64,000 bases of DNA, from positions 459,990-523,989 of the forward strand of contig NZ_FMZC01000002.1 of the NCBI RefSeq assembly GCF_900102625.1, in the 5' to 3' direction. The notes under the pieces are model-generated. The model saw only the letters and a program-made list of their open reading frames with translations, was not told the DNA's origin and ran no database searches. Origin of the DNA: Paracidovorax valerianellae (lineage in GTDB: Bacteria; Pseudomonadota; Gammaproteobacteria; Burkholderiales; Burkholderiaceae_C). Below are positions 18,967 through 27,673 of the stretch, in pieces (positions within the stretch are counted from its first letter, which is position 1; every line of letters starts with the position of its first letter). A program made the translations under genes and the position numbers.

Positions 18967-19944
18967 TCAACCCAGAAGGCGCGCCAGGGTGAGCAGGGCC
19001 AGCAGCAGCATCCACACCACGACTGAGCGCCACACCAGGCCCACCACGCTGCGCAGGTGCCCAACTTCCGGCTCGCGGCCCGGCGTGACATCGCTGCCCG
19101 CGGCTTCGATCTCACCGTCGAAGCCGGCAGGCGATAGCGGGTCCACCTTGGCACGCAGCGCCTCTCCGCCCAACCTCACGTTGATGGCACCGGACGTCGC
19201 GGCAAGCACGACGCCATCGTTGTCATTCGGAAATCGCTGGGCATGGAAGCGCCAGCCATCAATGGCCTCTTCGAAGCTACCCACCACGGCAAAGCTGAGT
19301 GCTGTCAGACGGGCAGGCAGCCAGTCGATCACGGTCCAGGACTGGGCCGACGCGCGCTGCAGCGAAGCGCTGGCAGGGTGTGGACTGCCGGCCTTCCAGT
19401 AACGGGAGACGAATTCAGCCAGCCGATACAGGACCGCGCCCGTCGGGCCCATCCCCAAGGCTGCCAGCACTGAAAAGCAAGCCAGGACGCCGAAGACATG
19501 GCGGTGCGCGGCGATGACGGAATACTCGACCACGTGCCGCACGATTTCGCTGCGCGGCAGTTGCCCGACATCGACCTGCTGCCAGGCGGCCAGCCGCGCC
19601 CGCGCACTGTCCTCGTCGCGCTCTTCCAGCGCATCGCGAATGTTGGTGAAGTGGTGGCTGAACTGGCGAAAGCCGAGAGTGACGTAGAGCACCGCAACGT
19701 TCCAGACCACTGCGGCAGGCCAGCCAATTCCGTAGAACAGCAGCCAATGCACCGCCAGCACGGCCAGCGAGGGAACCAGTACCGCAAGCGCCCATGCCAC
19801 CCATCCGTGATGGGATTTGCCCGCATCGAAGTTGCGGCTGATCGACAGTGCCCACGCGCGAACACCCGCGTGAATGGGGTTGCTGCGCGCCAGAGGGCGT
19901 GCCTGCTCGATGAGCAACGCGAACAGGATGGCAAAGAAACTCAT
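18967..19944 (-). CDS. CobD/CbiB-family integral membrane protein
   Basis: Encodes 325 residues from the ATG at 19944 (a TTG at 19953 is possible). The N-terminal FFAILFALLIEQARPL and the GFRQFSHHFTNIRDAL segment followed by a VVEYSVIAAHRHVFGVL helix match the CobD/CbiB-like (AmpE-related) family. Four or five hydrophobic spans are present. True CbiB makes adenosylcobinamide, but Burkholderiales keep this paralogue beside housekeeping genes, away from cobalamin genes, so a role in cobalamin synthesis is only possible. Confidence 0.75.
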   Translation of the reverse strand: MSFFAILFALLIEQARPLARSNPIHAGVRAWALSISRNFDAGKSHHGWVAWALAVLVPSLAVLAVHWLLFYGIGWPAAVVWNVAVLYVTLGFRQFSHHFTNIRDALEERDEDSARARLAAWQQVDVGQLPRSEIVRHVVEYSVIAAHRHVFGVLACFSVLAALGMGPTGAVLYRLAEFVSRYWKAGSPHPASASLQRASAQSWTVIDWLPARLTALSFAVVGSFEEAIDGWRFHAQRFPNDNDGVVLAATSGAINVRLGGEALRAKVDPLSPAGFDGEIEAAGSDVTPGREPEVGHLRSVVGLVWRSVVVWMLLLALLTLARLLG

Positions 19945-20009
19945 GGTGGGCAATGATAGCGGCCCGGTTCAGCACGCGGCCGGCCATTCATGCGGAAAAT
20001 AACCGGAGA

Positions 20010-20738
20010 TCAGGCCAACATGAACCGGTAGAAATTGCGCAGCATGCCCGCCGTCGCACCCCAGATGAAATGGGTCTTGCCGGCCCCGTCCTCATACGGC
20101 ATGGAAAACCATTCACGGACGACTCCTTCCCATTCGAACGCATGGCGCCGGTGGTGTGCTGGATCGAGCAAATAATCCAGCGGCACCTCGAAGAGCTCTG
20201 CCACCTCGTAGGCATTGGGATGGAACGTGCACTCTGGGTGCACCAGCGCGACGACGGGCGTGATGCTGAACCCTGTGCCTGTGCGGTAGGTCGCCAGCTC
20301 ACCCAGGACCTCTACGTACTGCGCCTCCAACCCCACCTCTTCCCACGCCTCCCGCAACGCGGTGGCGGCGGGATTTGCGTCTTCCGGATCGGCACTTCCG
20401 CCGGGAAAGGCCACCTGCCCCGAATGCGTCGACAAATGCACGGTGCGCTCCGTCAGCAAAACCATGGGGCGCTCGCGCATCACGATCGGTATCAGCACGG
20501 CTGCATGCCGCAGCGGGCGGTCGGTCAAGGCACGTTCGTGCACGACTTCCGGCGTCCACGCTGGCGGCGAGGCGAATCGGCGGCGCAGCGCCTCGGCTGT
20601 TTGTGCAGCGGCAGGAACCACCGGCAGATGAGAGTCCAGTCCCAGGACAGGCACCTGGCGCGGGTCGAACTGCGGCAGGGTGGAAAGTGGCGCGATCACC
20701 GACGGCATCGCGGAAGACGGTAAGAGTGGCTGCGTCAT
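20010..20738 (-). CDS. NUDIX CoA pyrophosphatase
   Basis: Encodes 242 residues. The Nudix box is intact: GGSADPEDANPAATALREAWEEVGL gives G-x5-E-x7-REx2EExG geometry, and the adjacent STHSGQVAFPGG and LTERT strand fit the CoA-hydrolysing NudL/CoAse subgroup. It probably cleaves CoA to 3',5'-ADP and phosphopantetheine. It lies downstream of the ribosomal operon but is cut off from it by the rplS terminator. Confidence 0.85.
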   Translation of the reverse strand: MTQPLLPSSAMPSVIAPLSTLPQFDPRQVPVLGLDSHLPVVPAAAQTAEALRRRFASPPAWTPEVVHERALTDRPLRHAAVLIPIVMRERPMVLLTERTVHLSTHSGQVAFPGGSADPEDANPAATALREAWEEVGLEAQYVEVLGELATYRTGTGFSITPVVALVHPECTFHPNAYEVAELFEVPLDYLLDPAHHRRHAFEWEGVVREWFSMPYEDGAGKTHFIWGATAGMLRNFYRFMLA

Positions 20739-20763
20739 GGGTGCGAGCCCAGCAATTGGGCGG

Positions 20764-20802
20764 CCAAAGAAAAAGCCGCTACGGCATGCGCTGTAGCGGC
20801 TT
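20764..20802 (-). terminator. Rho-independent terminator of the rplS operon
   Basis: Minus-strand stem GCCGCTAC..GTAGCGGC (20800-20793 with 20782-20775) with a 10-base loop, followed by TTTTTCTTT. It lies 22 bases after the rplS stop codon and before the CoA pyrophosphatase start. Confidence 0.95.
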
Positions 20803-20823
20803 GGGGGCAGATCGCGAAGTGCC

Positions 20824-21225
20824 TTATGCGGCGGTAGCAGCCGCAGCGGGTGCCGCTGCTTGCTTGACACGCGAAGGCAGCTTTTCCTTGATACGTGCCG
20901 ACTTGCCACTGCGTTCACGCAGGTAGTACAGCTTGGCACGGCGCACATCGCCGCGGCGCTTGACTTCGATGTTGGCGATCAGCGGGCTGTAGGTCTGGAA
21001 CGTACGCTCCACGCCTTCTCCGCTGGAGATCTTGCGCACCGTGAAGCCGCTGTTCAGGCCGCGATTGCGCTTGGCGATCACCACGCCTTCGTAAGCCTGC
21101 ACGCGCTTGCGGGTACCTTCCACCACGTTCACGCTCACGATGACGGTGTCGCCAGGAGAGAATTCGGGGATGGTCTTGTTCAAGCGGGCGATTTCTTCCT
21201 GCTCGAGAGTCTGGATCAGATTCAT
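20824..21225 (-). CDS. rplS: 50S ribosomal protein L19
   Basis: Encodes 133 residues from the ATG at 21225; a TTG four codons upstream is possible. The L19 signatures [32 protein letters not shown] and [18 protein letters not shown] are clear. The C-terminal 18 residues are an Ala-rich extension ([13 protein letters not shown]) that Escherichia coli L19 lacks. It is the last gene of the rpsP-rimM-trmD-rplS operon and is followed by a strong terminator. Confidence 0.98.
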   Translation of the reverse strand: MNLIQTLEQEEIARLNKTIPEFSPGDTVIVSVNVVEGTRKRVQAYEGVVIAKRNRGLNSGFTVRKISSGEGVERTFQTYSPLIANIEVKRRGDVRRAKLYYLRERSGKSARIKEKLPSRVKQAAAPAAAATAA

Positions 21226-21337
21226 GTTTGCATCCAACGATCATGTCCGCGCCAAGATTGGCAAGCGTCGGGATTGACGGAGGTGCTTTCGCAGCGAAAG
21301 GCGAAAGCGGCCGGCCAGAGGATCGAAAAGCCCACGA

Positions 21338-22105
21338 TTATAGCAAGCTGCCGTTTTTTGCCAAAAAAGCTTCGTCGGCCTTGCCCAACAATCCCTGCGC
21401 GCGCGCGACCTCGATGAGTTCCGGGCGATGCTCGGCGGTAATGGCCAGGCGTTGATCCCGCCGCCAGCGCTCGATCTGGACATGGTGCCCCGACAGCAGC
21501 GGAGCGGGAACCTTCAGGCCGCTCCATTCTTCGGGGCGGGTGTAATGCGGACAGTCAAGCAACCCATCCAGGGCCTCGTTGAAGCTGTCGAACTGGTGGC
21601 TGCCTTCGTCGTTCAGCACACCCGGCTGCAGCCGCGCCACCGCATCCAGCAGCGCCATGGCAGGGATTTCGCCGCCAGACAGCACGAAGTCACCCAGGCT
21701 GAGCTGAATCTGCACATGCGCATCGATGAATCGCTGATCGATGCCTTCATAGCGGCCACACAGCAAAACAGCCCCTGCACTGCCGGACCAGCAGGTCACG
21801 CCCGCGTGGTCGAGGACCCGACCGATCGGTGAGAACAGAACCAGCGGCGCCTGGTGCTCAGCATCTTCCGCCCGGTCTGCACGGATGGCCGCCAGGCATC
21901 GCGCCAAAGGCTCGGCCATCATCACCATGCCGGGCCCGCCACCGAAAGGCCGATCGTCCACACGGCGGTAATTACCTTCGGCATGGTCGCGCGGATTCCA
22001 CAACCGCACCTCGACCTGGCCCGACGCATAGGCGCGCCGCGTCACGCCGCTCACCAGAAAGGGGGCGAACAGTTCAGGAAATAGAGTGATGACGTCGAAA
22101 CGCAT
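21338..22105 (-). CDS. trmD: tRNA (guanine-37-N1)-methyltransferase
   Basis: Encodes 255 residues from the ATG at 22105. SPOUT-family knot motifs are present: PFGGGPGMVM, LLCGRYEGIDQRF and LGDFVLSGGE, along with the conserved DDRPFGG segment and C-terminal WRRDQRLAIT. It methylates G37 next to the anticodon to prevent frameshifting. It lies between rimM and rplS in the standard operon order. Confidence 0.97.
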   Translation of the reverse strand: MRFDVITLFPELFAPFLVSGVTRRAYASGQVEVRLWNPRDHAEGNYRRVDDRPFGGGPGMVMMAEPLARCLAAIRADRAEDAEHQAPLVLFSPIGRVLDHAGVTCWSGSAGAVLLCGRYEGIDQRFIDAHVQIQLSLGDFVLSGGEIPAMALLDAVARLQPGVLNDEGSHQFDSFNEALDGLLDCPHYTRPEEWSGLKVPAPLLSGHHVQIERWRRDQRLAITAEHRPELIEVARAQGLLGKADEAFLAKNGSLL

Positions 22106-22157
22106 GGTGATGGGCGCAAACACAGACAGGTCAACGGCCCGGATTTCTCAATCCAAC

Positions 22158-22730
22158 TCAATAGTCAGGCTGCCAGTCGACGGTGATTCGGCGCTCGGAC
22201 AACTCCACCTTGTCGATGAAAGCAGAGACGAACGGAATCATTCGCTCTTGCTCCTTGCCCTCATGCTCATAAGCAAGCACCAAGGTGGTTTGCGGGCCGG
22301 TGGACAGCAGTTCGCGCACGTTCCCCAAGGCGGTACCCTCGCGATTGACCACTGCAAGACCGATCAGATCAACCCAGTAATACTCGTCTTCCGCAGCCGT
22401 TGGAAAACTCGAGCGAGGCACGAAGATGCGCGCACCGCGCAGCGCCTCGGCGGCATCCCGATCGTCCACACCCTGCGCAGAGGCCACGACCGTGTCGGAG
22501 TGCTCGCGCGCCTGTCGCACCGCCAGCACCACGGTGCCTTCGAAAAAGCTCTTGGCGCCCTTCTCGCTGGGCTGCAGATACCAGCGCTTGGACGAAAACA
22601 GCGCTTCGGGGTCGGCACTGTATGCCATCACCTTGAACCAGCCCTTCACACCCCAGGCATCGGCAATACGGCCGATCTCCACCGCGTCGGGCGGCAATTC
22701 GGCAGGCTCAAGAACGGGGAGGTTAGGCAT
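22158..22730 (-). CDS. rimM: Ribosome maturation factor RimM
   Basis: Encodes 190 residues from the ATG at 22730; a TTG three codons upstream is less likely. The N-terminal VEIGRIADAWGVKGWFKV and the PRC-barrel segment EYYWVDLIGLAVVNREG.. (VDLIG, followed by LIPFV-like MIPFVSAFIDKV) identify RimM, which binds S19 and helps 30S head assembly. A strong intrinsic terminator separates it from rpsP upstream, so transcription may depend on read-through. Confidence 0.95.
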   Translation of the reverse strand: MPNLPVLEPAELPPDAVEIGRIADAWGVKGWFKVMAYSADPEALFSSKRWYLQPSEKGAKSFFEGTVVLAVRQAREHSDTVVASAQGVDDRDAAEALRGARIFVPRSSFPTAAEDEYYWVDLIGLAVVNREGTALGNVRELLSTGPQTTLVLAYEHEGKEQERMIPFVSAFIDKVELSERRITVDWQPDY

Positions 22731-22750
22731 GGTGTGCAACAGGATTTCAA

Positions 22751-22802
22751 AAAAGAAAAAAGGCGGGGTCCGTCAGCAAAACCAACGGAACCCGCCTTTT
22801 GT
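22751..22802 (-). terminator. Intrinsic terminator between rpsP and rimM
   Basis: Minus-strand arms AAGGCGGGTTCCGT and ACGGACCCCGCCTT form a long stem with one mismatched region and a loop of about 11 bases, followed by TTTTTTC and a second T-run. It begins 15 bases after the rpsP stop and lies inside an operon normally read through, so it could act as an attenuator. Confidence 0.92.
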
Positions 22803-22816
22803 CCGGAGGACGCGGA

Positions 22817-23068
22817 TCAGGCAGCCTTCTTGGCAGCCTGCTTGATCAGACGGTCCACGGTGGGCGACGACTGTGCGCCCACGCTTTGCCAGTAGGTCAG
22901 ACGGTCTTGCGCAATGCGCAGGCCTTCTTCGCTTTCCTTGGCCGTAGGGTTGTAAAAACCCAGGCGCTCGATGAATCGGCCATCGCGGCGCACGCGCTTG
23001 TCGGCCACGACGATGTTGAAGAACGGACGACCTTTGGAGCCGCCGCGGGAGAGTCGAATAACGACCAT
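22817..23068 (-). CDS. rpsP: 30S ribosomal protein S16
   Basis: Encodes 83 residues. The ATG at 23068 has a good GAAGGA site. S16 motifs are complete: [35 protein letters not shown] and [17 protein letters not shown]. It is the first gene of the rpsP-rimM-trmD-rplS operon; a strong terminator directly after it would let S16 be made in excess of the downstream enzymes. Confidence 0.98.
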   Translation of the reverse strand: MVVIRLSRGGSKGRPFFNIVVADKRVRRDGRFIERLGFYNPTAKESEEGLRIAQDRLTYWQSVGAQSSPTVDRLIKQAAKKAA

Positions 23069-23192
23069 AATGAATCCTTCGGGTGGTCGCAGCGTAAAGC
23101 TGCATGGTTTTTTGCTGCGTTTGAGACACGCGACATGGCCACCCGGCCAGCGACACGCTGCAAAGCCCGCGATTATAGCCACTTCATCGAAC

Positions 23193-23714
23193 ATGCCCAC
23201 TATCCGCGACAGCCGCACCGAAGATATCGCCGCCATTACCGCCATTTACCAACACCATGTGCTGCATGGCACGGGCACTTTCGAGGTGGATCCGCCGACG
23301 GAATCCGACATGGCCGGCCGCCGCTCAGACGTGCTGTCCCGCGGGTTGCCTTACATCGTGGCGGAAAAGGATGGCCAGATTCTCGGATTCGCCTACGCCA
23401 ACTGGTTCAAGCCACGCCCGGCCTACCGCTTCTCGGCGGAGGACTCCATTTACGTGGCTGATGCCGCCCGGGGCATGGGCATAGGCCGCAAACTCCTGGA
23501 TGCGCTGGCACTGCAGGCGGAAGCGGCCGGCGTTCGCAAGTTGCTCGCGGTGATCGGCGATTCCGCCAACGCGGGCTCCATCGGGGTGCACCGGGCGGCC
23601 GGCTTCGCCGAAGTCGGCGTGATGCGCTCGGTGGGGTGGAAATTCGGCGCCTGGCGTGACATCGTGCTCATGGAAAAGCCGCTGGGGGCAGGCGACACCA
23701 CATCGCCAGAATGA
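23193..23714 (+). CDS. GNAT N-acetyltransferase (phosphinothricin/methionine-sulfoximine type)
   Basis: Encodes 173 residues. The fold matches the MnaT/Pat group: [28 protein letters not shown] at the N-terminus, [18 protein letters not shown] as the acetyl-CoA-binding A motif (R/Q-x-x-G-x-G/A), and [31 protein letters not shown] near the end. These enzymes acetylate amino acid analogues with acetyl-CoA. It reads divergently from rpsP. Confidence 0.88.
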   Translation: MPTIRDSRTEDIAAITAIYQHHVLHGTGTFEVDPPTESDMAGRRSDVLSRGLPYIVAEKDGQILGFAYANWFKPRPAYRFSAEDSIYVADAARGMGIGRKLLDALALQAEAAGVRKLLAVIGDSANAGSIGVHRAAGFAEVGVMRSVGWKFGAWRDIVLMEKPLGAGDTTSPE

Positions 23715-23724
23715 TCGGCCGGCA

Positions 23725-24171
23725 ATGAAGAACAAAACCATCGCCGCCTGGCTGGCCTTCGTTGGTGGGCCTCTGGGATTGCACCGCTTCTATCTGCATG
23801 GCCTGTCGGACATGGTGGGCTGGCTGCTGCCCATCCCCACGGCGCTGGGGATCTACGGCATCCAGCGGGTGCAGGAAATGGGACAGGATGACCACGCAAG
23901 CTGGCTGCTCATTCCGCTGCTGGGTTTCACCATCGCAGGCTGCGCACTGCGCGCCATCCTGTATGGCTTGATGACGCCTGAGAAATGGAACGCCCGCTTC
24001 AATCCGGCCGCATCACCCGAAGCAGCGCCCGGGCGCACGCACTGGTTCACCATTTTTGCCATTGCGCTGTCGCTGCTCGTGGGCACCGCCGTGCTGATGG
24101 CCAGCCTGGCCTTCAGCTTTCAGCGCTATTTCGAGTACCAGATCGAGGAAGCCCGCAAGATTTCCCAATAG
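23725..24171 (+). CDS. TM2-domain-containing membrane protein
   Basis: Encodes 148 residues, starting 10 bases after the acetyltransferase stop, so probably co-transcribed. The N-terminal half is a TM2 domain: KNKTIAAWLAFVGGPLGLHRFYLHG, then a second hydrophobic span. A third membrane span lies near residues 108-130, with a charged tail after it. TM2 proteins have no settled function in bacteria. Confidence 0.78.
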   Translation: MKNKTIAAWLAFVGGPLGLHRFYLHGLSDMVGWLLPIPTALGIYGIQRVQEMGQDDHASWLLIPLLGFTIAGCALRAILYGLMTPEKWNARFNPAASPEAAPGRTHWFTIFAIALSLLVGTAVLMASLAFSFQRYFEYQIEEARKISQ

Positions 24172-24181
24172 TGGAGTTGGG

Positions 24182-24243
24182 CATCAAAAGTGCCCCGCGC
24201 CCTAGAGAATATTGCGGTAGCAGCTATAAAAAATATAGCAGGC
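24182..24243. repeat. Dispersed GCTAT..ATAGC repeat, copy 3
   Basis: Ends with GCAGCTATAAAAAATATAGC, preceded by a GCGC-containing arm. It fills most of the gap between the convergent TM2 and pit genes, where it could serve as a 3'-end structure for both. Confidence 0.65.
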
Positions 24244-24268
24244 CCTCTCAACCTGGAATCACGACCGA

Positions 24269-25279
24269 TCAGTAGAGCTGCAGGCTGACCCAGTACGCGA
24301 TGGCGGCCACGAACGCGCTGGCCGGGATGGTCAAGATCCAGGCCCAGACGATGTTGCCCGCCACGCCCCAGCGCACCGCACTGGCCCGCTGGGTGGAACC
24401 CACGCCGACGATGGCGCCCGTGATGGTGTGGGTGGTGGAGACCGGAATGCCGAGCGCCGTTGCGATGAACAGCGTCATCGCCCCGCCCGTTTCCGCACAG
24501 AAGCCGCCGACCGGCTTGAGCTTCGTAATCTTCTGCCCCATGGTCTTGACGATGCGCCAGCCGCCGAACATGGTGCCCAGCCCGATGGCCAGATAGCACG
24601 CCACGATGGTCCAGGTGGGCGGAGAGGTGTCAGAGGCAGACGCATAGCCCGTGGCGATCAGCAGCAGCCAGATGATTCCGATGGTTTTTTGCGCGTCGTT
24701 GCCGCCGTGGCCCAGGCTGTAGGCACCGGCCGATATCAATTGCAGCCGGCGAAACCACTTGTCCACCTTGCTCGGCCGCGACCGGCGAAAGATCCAGGCG
24801 ACCGCCACCATCATCAGCGAGCCCAACAGAAACCCGAGCAGCGGCGAGACGAAGATGAAGGCCACCGTCTTCAGGATGCCCGCCGACAGCAACGCCCCGG
24901 CCCCTGCCTTCGCAATGACTGCGCCCACGATGCCGCCGATGAGGGCGTGCGAGGAGCTGCTGGGAATGCCGTAGTACCAGGTGATGACGTTCCAAGTGAT
25001 CGCGCCCACCAGGGCCCCGAAGATCACGTGCGTGTCCACCACCCCGGGCTGGACGATGCCCTTGCCGATGGTGGCGGCCACGCTCAAGTGGAAAATGAAG
25101 ATGGCGATGACGTTGAAGAACGCAGCGAAGAGGACGGCCTGCGTCGGCTTGAGCACCCCGGTGGAGACCACGGTGGCGATGGAGTTGGCGGCATCGTGAA
25201 ACCCGTTCATGAAGTCGAACAGGATGGCCAGCGCCACCAGGAGCATCACGACCCACAGGGCGGTTTGGACGGTTTCCAT
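24269..25279 (-). CDS. pit: Low-affinity inorganic phosphate transporter (PiT family)
   Basis: Encodes 336 residues with about ten membrane spans. PiT repeats are visible: FDFMNGFHDAANSIATVVSTG at the N-terminus and SLGHGGNDAQKTIG in the middle, both containing the family's GxNDxxxx signature. It imports phosphate (often as a metal-phosphate complex) with protons. It lies 34 bases downstream of the DUF47 gene, and a Pho box upstream of that gene probably controls both. Confidence 0.92.
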   Translation of the reverse strand: METVQTALWVVMLLVALAILFDFMNGFHDAANSIATVVSTGVLKPTQAVLFAAFFNVIAIFIFHLSVAATIGKGIVQPGVVDTHVIFGALVGAITWNVITWYYGIPSSSSHALIGGIVGAVIAKAGAGALLSAGILKTVAFIFVSPLLGFLLGSLMMVAVAWIFRRSRPSKVDKWFRRLQLISAGAYSLGHGGNDAQKTIGIIWLLLIATGYASASDTSPPTWTIVACYLAIGLGTMFGGWRIVKTMGQKITKLKPVGGFCAETGGAMTLFIATALGIPVSTTHTITGAIVGVGSTQRASAVRWGVAGNIVWAWILTIPASAFVAAIAYWVSLQLY

Positions 25280-25313
25280 GCGTTAGAGCGTGTTTCTTCT
25301 TGGCAGGCCGGGA

Positions 25314-25961
25314 TCAGGAGTTCTCGAGGATGATGCCCTCGATGTGGTTGGCCACGTCCTCGCACTTGTCGGTGATGGTTTCCAGCAGCTCATAAATGGC
25401 CTTGAGCTTGAGCACCTCCCGCACATCGGGCTCCTCGCGGAACAGCTTGCTCATGGCGCTGCGCATGACGCGGTCGGCATCGCCTTCCAGCCGGTCGATC
25501 TCTTCGCAGGTCTTGAGCGCAGCCTCGGCCACGGCCGGGTCGGCAATCTTCTCCAGCAGCTTGACCGCATCGCGCACGCGCTCGCAGCACTTGAGGCTGA
25601 TGTCGGTCAGGCGGGTGATTTCTTCGGTCATATGGCGCACGTCGTACAGCGCCATGGTCTCGGCCGAGTCCTGGATCAGATCGGCCACGTCGTCCATCGT
25701 GTTGATGAGCGAATGGATCTGTTCGCGGTCGATGGGCGTGATGAAGGTCTTGTGCAGCGAGCGGTTGACCTCATGGGTCACGCGGTCTGCAGCGCGCTCG
25801 GCGTTGTCCACGTCCTGGTTGTATTTGTCACGCAGGTGCGGATCGTTGTAATTAGCGACCAGCTGAGAAAACGCGCGGGCGGCCTCGACGATGCGGTCAG
25901 CATGCTGATTGAACATCTCGAAAAAATTGCCCTCTCGGGGCAACAGCTTTCCAAAAAACAT
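25314..25961 (-). CDS. DUF47/PhoU-like regulator of the Pit transporter
   Basis: Encodes 215 residues from the ATG at 25961. The sequence MFFGKLLPREGNFFEMFNQHAD.. matches the TIGR00153 PhoU-like family, largely helical, with the EKIADPAVAEAAL and RSAMSKLFREEPDVREVLKLKAIYELLE segments. It is thought to modulate PiT activity. First gene of the two-gene operon with pit. Confidence 0.9.
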   Translation of the reverse strand: MFFGKLLPREGNFFEMFNQHADRIVEAARAFSQLVANYNDPHLRDKYNQDVDNAERAADRVTHEVNRSLHKTFITPIDREQIHSLINTMDDVADLIQDSAETMALYDVRHMTEEITRLTDISLKCCERVRDAVKLLEKIADPAVAEAALKTCEEIDRLEGDADRVMRSAMSKLFREEPDVREVLKLKAIYELLETITDKCEDVANHIEGIILENS

Positions 25962-26007
25962 GCGGACTCCTGAACAAACACACCCATCGCCGGACGATGC
26001 CACGGAT

Positions 26008-26025
26008 GTGACAGGACGATGACAC
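26008..26025 (-). promoter_or_regulatory. Candidate Pho box upstream of DUF47-pit
   Basis: Minus strand GTGTCAT-CGTC-CTGTCAC: two near-copies of the PhoB half-site CTGTCAT with a 4-base spacer and 11-base period, 47 bases before the DUF47 start. It suggests that PhoB activates this operon under phosphate limitation. Confidence 0.65.
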
Positions 26026-26255
26026 TTTGCGAAAGGCGGGAGTTTAACCGCGCGGCCTGCGTGGCCCTGACGCAAAGGCCGGACCTAGCGTGTAAGCCAT
26101 GCGTCAGGCGACTCCTACAGGCATCGCGCATTCCAGCCCACAGGGCACCCAAAAGGTGCGTCTTACATTGAATCGGCAGTCCCTGATCCTGACCCGCACC
26201 TGTTCAGACGCATCCGCCCTTCCTATTTCACGCTTCCATGCCAAAGGATTTCCCC

Positions 26256-26858
26256 ATGAAAACCACGCTTCGCGTTCTTCCGTGCGTTCTCGCGCTGGCG
26301 TTCGGCGCCGTTGCAGCCCAGGCGCAACCGGCCAATCGCGCATCGTCCAACCGCGACTCGTTCATTCCCAGCACGCAGCAAGGCTATGTCGGCCTGAGCG
26401 GCGGCCAGTCCAAGTACGACCTGCGCAGCGGCACGGGTGGCTTCTCGTTCGACGACACCGACACCGCCTGGAAGATCTACACCGGCGGCTACTTCAACCA
26501 GAATTTCGGGATCGAGTTCGGCTACCTCAACTTCGGCAATGCCACCCGCGTGGGCGGCGAAACCAAGGCCCAGGGCCTGAACCTCAGCCTGGTCGGCCGC
26601 CTGCCGCTGAGCGAGCAATTCGACGTGTTCGGCAAGGTCGGTACGACGTACGGGCGCACCAAGACCTCGGGCAATCCGGGCTTCGGCGTCACGACGGGCG
26701 ACGACAACGGCTTTGGCCTGTCGTACGGCGCCGGCGTGCGCTGGGCCTTCAACCCGCAGTGGGCGGCCGTGGTCGAATGGGAACGCCACCGCATGAATTT
26801 TGCCGATGGCAAATCGGATGTGGACATGACCACGGTGGGTGTCCAGTACCGTTACTGA
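26256..26858 (+). CDS. Outer-membrane beta-barrel protein (OmpA/OmpW-like small barrel)
   Basis: Encodes 200 residues. The ATG at 26256 has AAGGA 8 bases upstream. A signal peptide ends at AAQAQ (about residue 24). The mature part alternates strands (YVGLSGGQSKYDL, WKIYTGGYF, FGIEFGYLNF, LNLSLVGRLPL) and ends in an aromatic residue (VQYRY), the barrel sorting signal, consistent with an eight-stranded porin-like protein. The ligand is unknown. The 294-base gap upstream contains the Pho box for the divergent operon and presumably this gene's promoter. Confidence 0.82.
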   Translation: MKTTLRVLPCVLALAFGAVAAQAQPANRASSNRDSFIPSTQQGYVGLSGGQSKYDLRSGTGGFSFDDTDTAWKIYTGGYFNQNFGIEFGYLNFGNATRVGGETKAQGLNLSLVGRLPLSEQFDVFGKVGTTYGRTKTSGNPGFGVTTGDDNGFGLSYGAGVRWAFNPQWAAVVEWERHRMNFADGKSDVDMTTVGVQYRY

Positions 26859-26881
26859 ACCCATTGATTTCGCACAAAGAA

Positions 26882-26907
26882 AAAGGGCCCCGCGAGGCCC
26901 TTTTTTC
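26882..26907. terminator. Bidirectional terminator between the barrel gene and livF
   Basis: GGGCC..GGCCC stem flanked by an A-run on one side and six T on the other, so it can terminate both the rightward barrel gene and the leftward liv operon. Confidence 0.9.
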
Positions 26908-26942
26908 ATGCGCCGGCGAAACCGCGCGGCGGCAGTGTCGGC

Positions 26943-27671
26943 TCACTCGCCCAAGTAGGCGGCGCGCACGCGCGGATCGCTCAGCAGTTGCTGGCCCGGG
27001 CCCGTCATGGTGATGAGGCCCGACTCCATCACATAGCCGCGGTCGGCCAGCGCCAGCGCACGGCTGGCGTTCTGCTCCACCAGAACGATGGTCACGCCCA
27101 GGGCGTACACGTCGCGCACCACCTCGAAGATCTTGTCGACCATGATCGGAGACAGGCCCATGGAGGGCTCGTCCAGCAGCAGCACCTTGGGCTGGCTCAT
27201 GAGCGCACGGCCCATCGCCAGCATCTGCTGCTCGCCGCCGGACATGGTGCCGGCCAGCTGGTCCTTGCGCTCGCGCAGGCGCGGGAAGATGGTGAACATC
27301 TTCTCGATGTCGGCAGCGATGCCGGCCTTGTCGTTGCGGATGTAGGCGCCCATCTGCAGGTTCTCGGTGATGGTCATGCGCGCGAACACGCCCCGGCCTT
27401 CCGGCACCATCACGAGGCCTTGCTTCACCAGGTCCCAGGCCCCCTTGCCCCGGATGCTGTGGCCCAGGTATTCGATGTCGCCATCGGCAAAGGGCAGCGT
27501 GCCCGTGATGGCTTTCATGGTGGTCGTCTTGCCGGCACCGTTGGAGCCGATCAGCGATACCAGCTCCCCCTCGCGCACCTCGAAGTCCACACCCTTCACG
27601 GCCTGGATACCGCCGTATGCCACCTTCAGGCCCGAGACCTTGAGCAACACGTTGTTGGATTTTTCGGCCAT
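26943..27671 (-). CDS. livF: Branched-chain amino acid ABC transporter ATPase LivF
   Basis: Encodes 242 residues from the ATG at 27671. Walker A GSNGAGKTT, signature MSGGEQQML, Walker B LLLDEPSMGL and the LivF-specific PEGRGVFARMTITENL are clear. It energises the HAAT-family importer. The start is 2 bases before the livG stop, so the two genes are translationally linked. Its first residues (MAEKSN) are the same as in LivG. Confidence 0.95.
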   Translation of the reverse strand: MAEKSNNVLLKVSGLKVAYGGIQAVKGVDFEVREGELVSLIGSNGAGKTTTMKAITGTLPFADGDIEYLGHSIRGKGAWDLVKQGLVMVPEGRGVFARMTITENLQMGAYIRNDKAGIAADIEKMFTIFPRLRERKDQLAGTMSGGEQQMLAMGRALMSQPKVLLLDEPSMGLSPIMVDKIFEVVRDVYALGVTIVLVEQNASRALALADRGYVMESGLITMTGPGQQLLSDPRVRAAYLGE

Positions 27672-27673
27672 TC

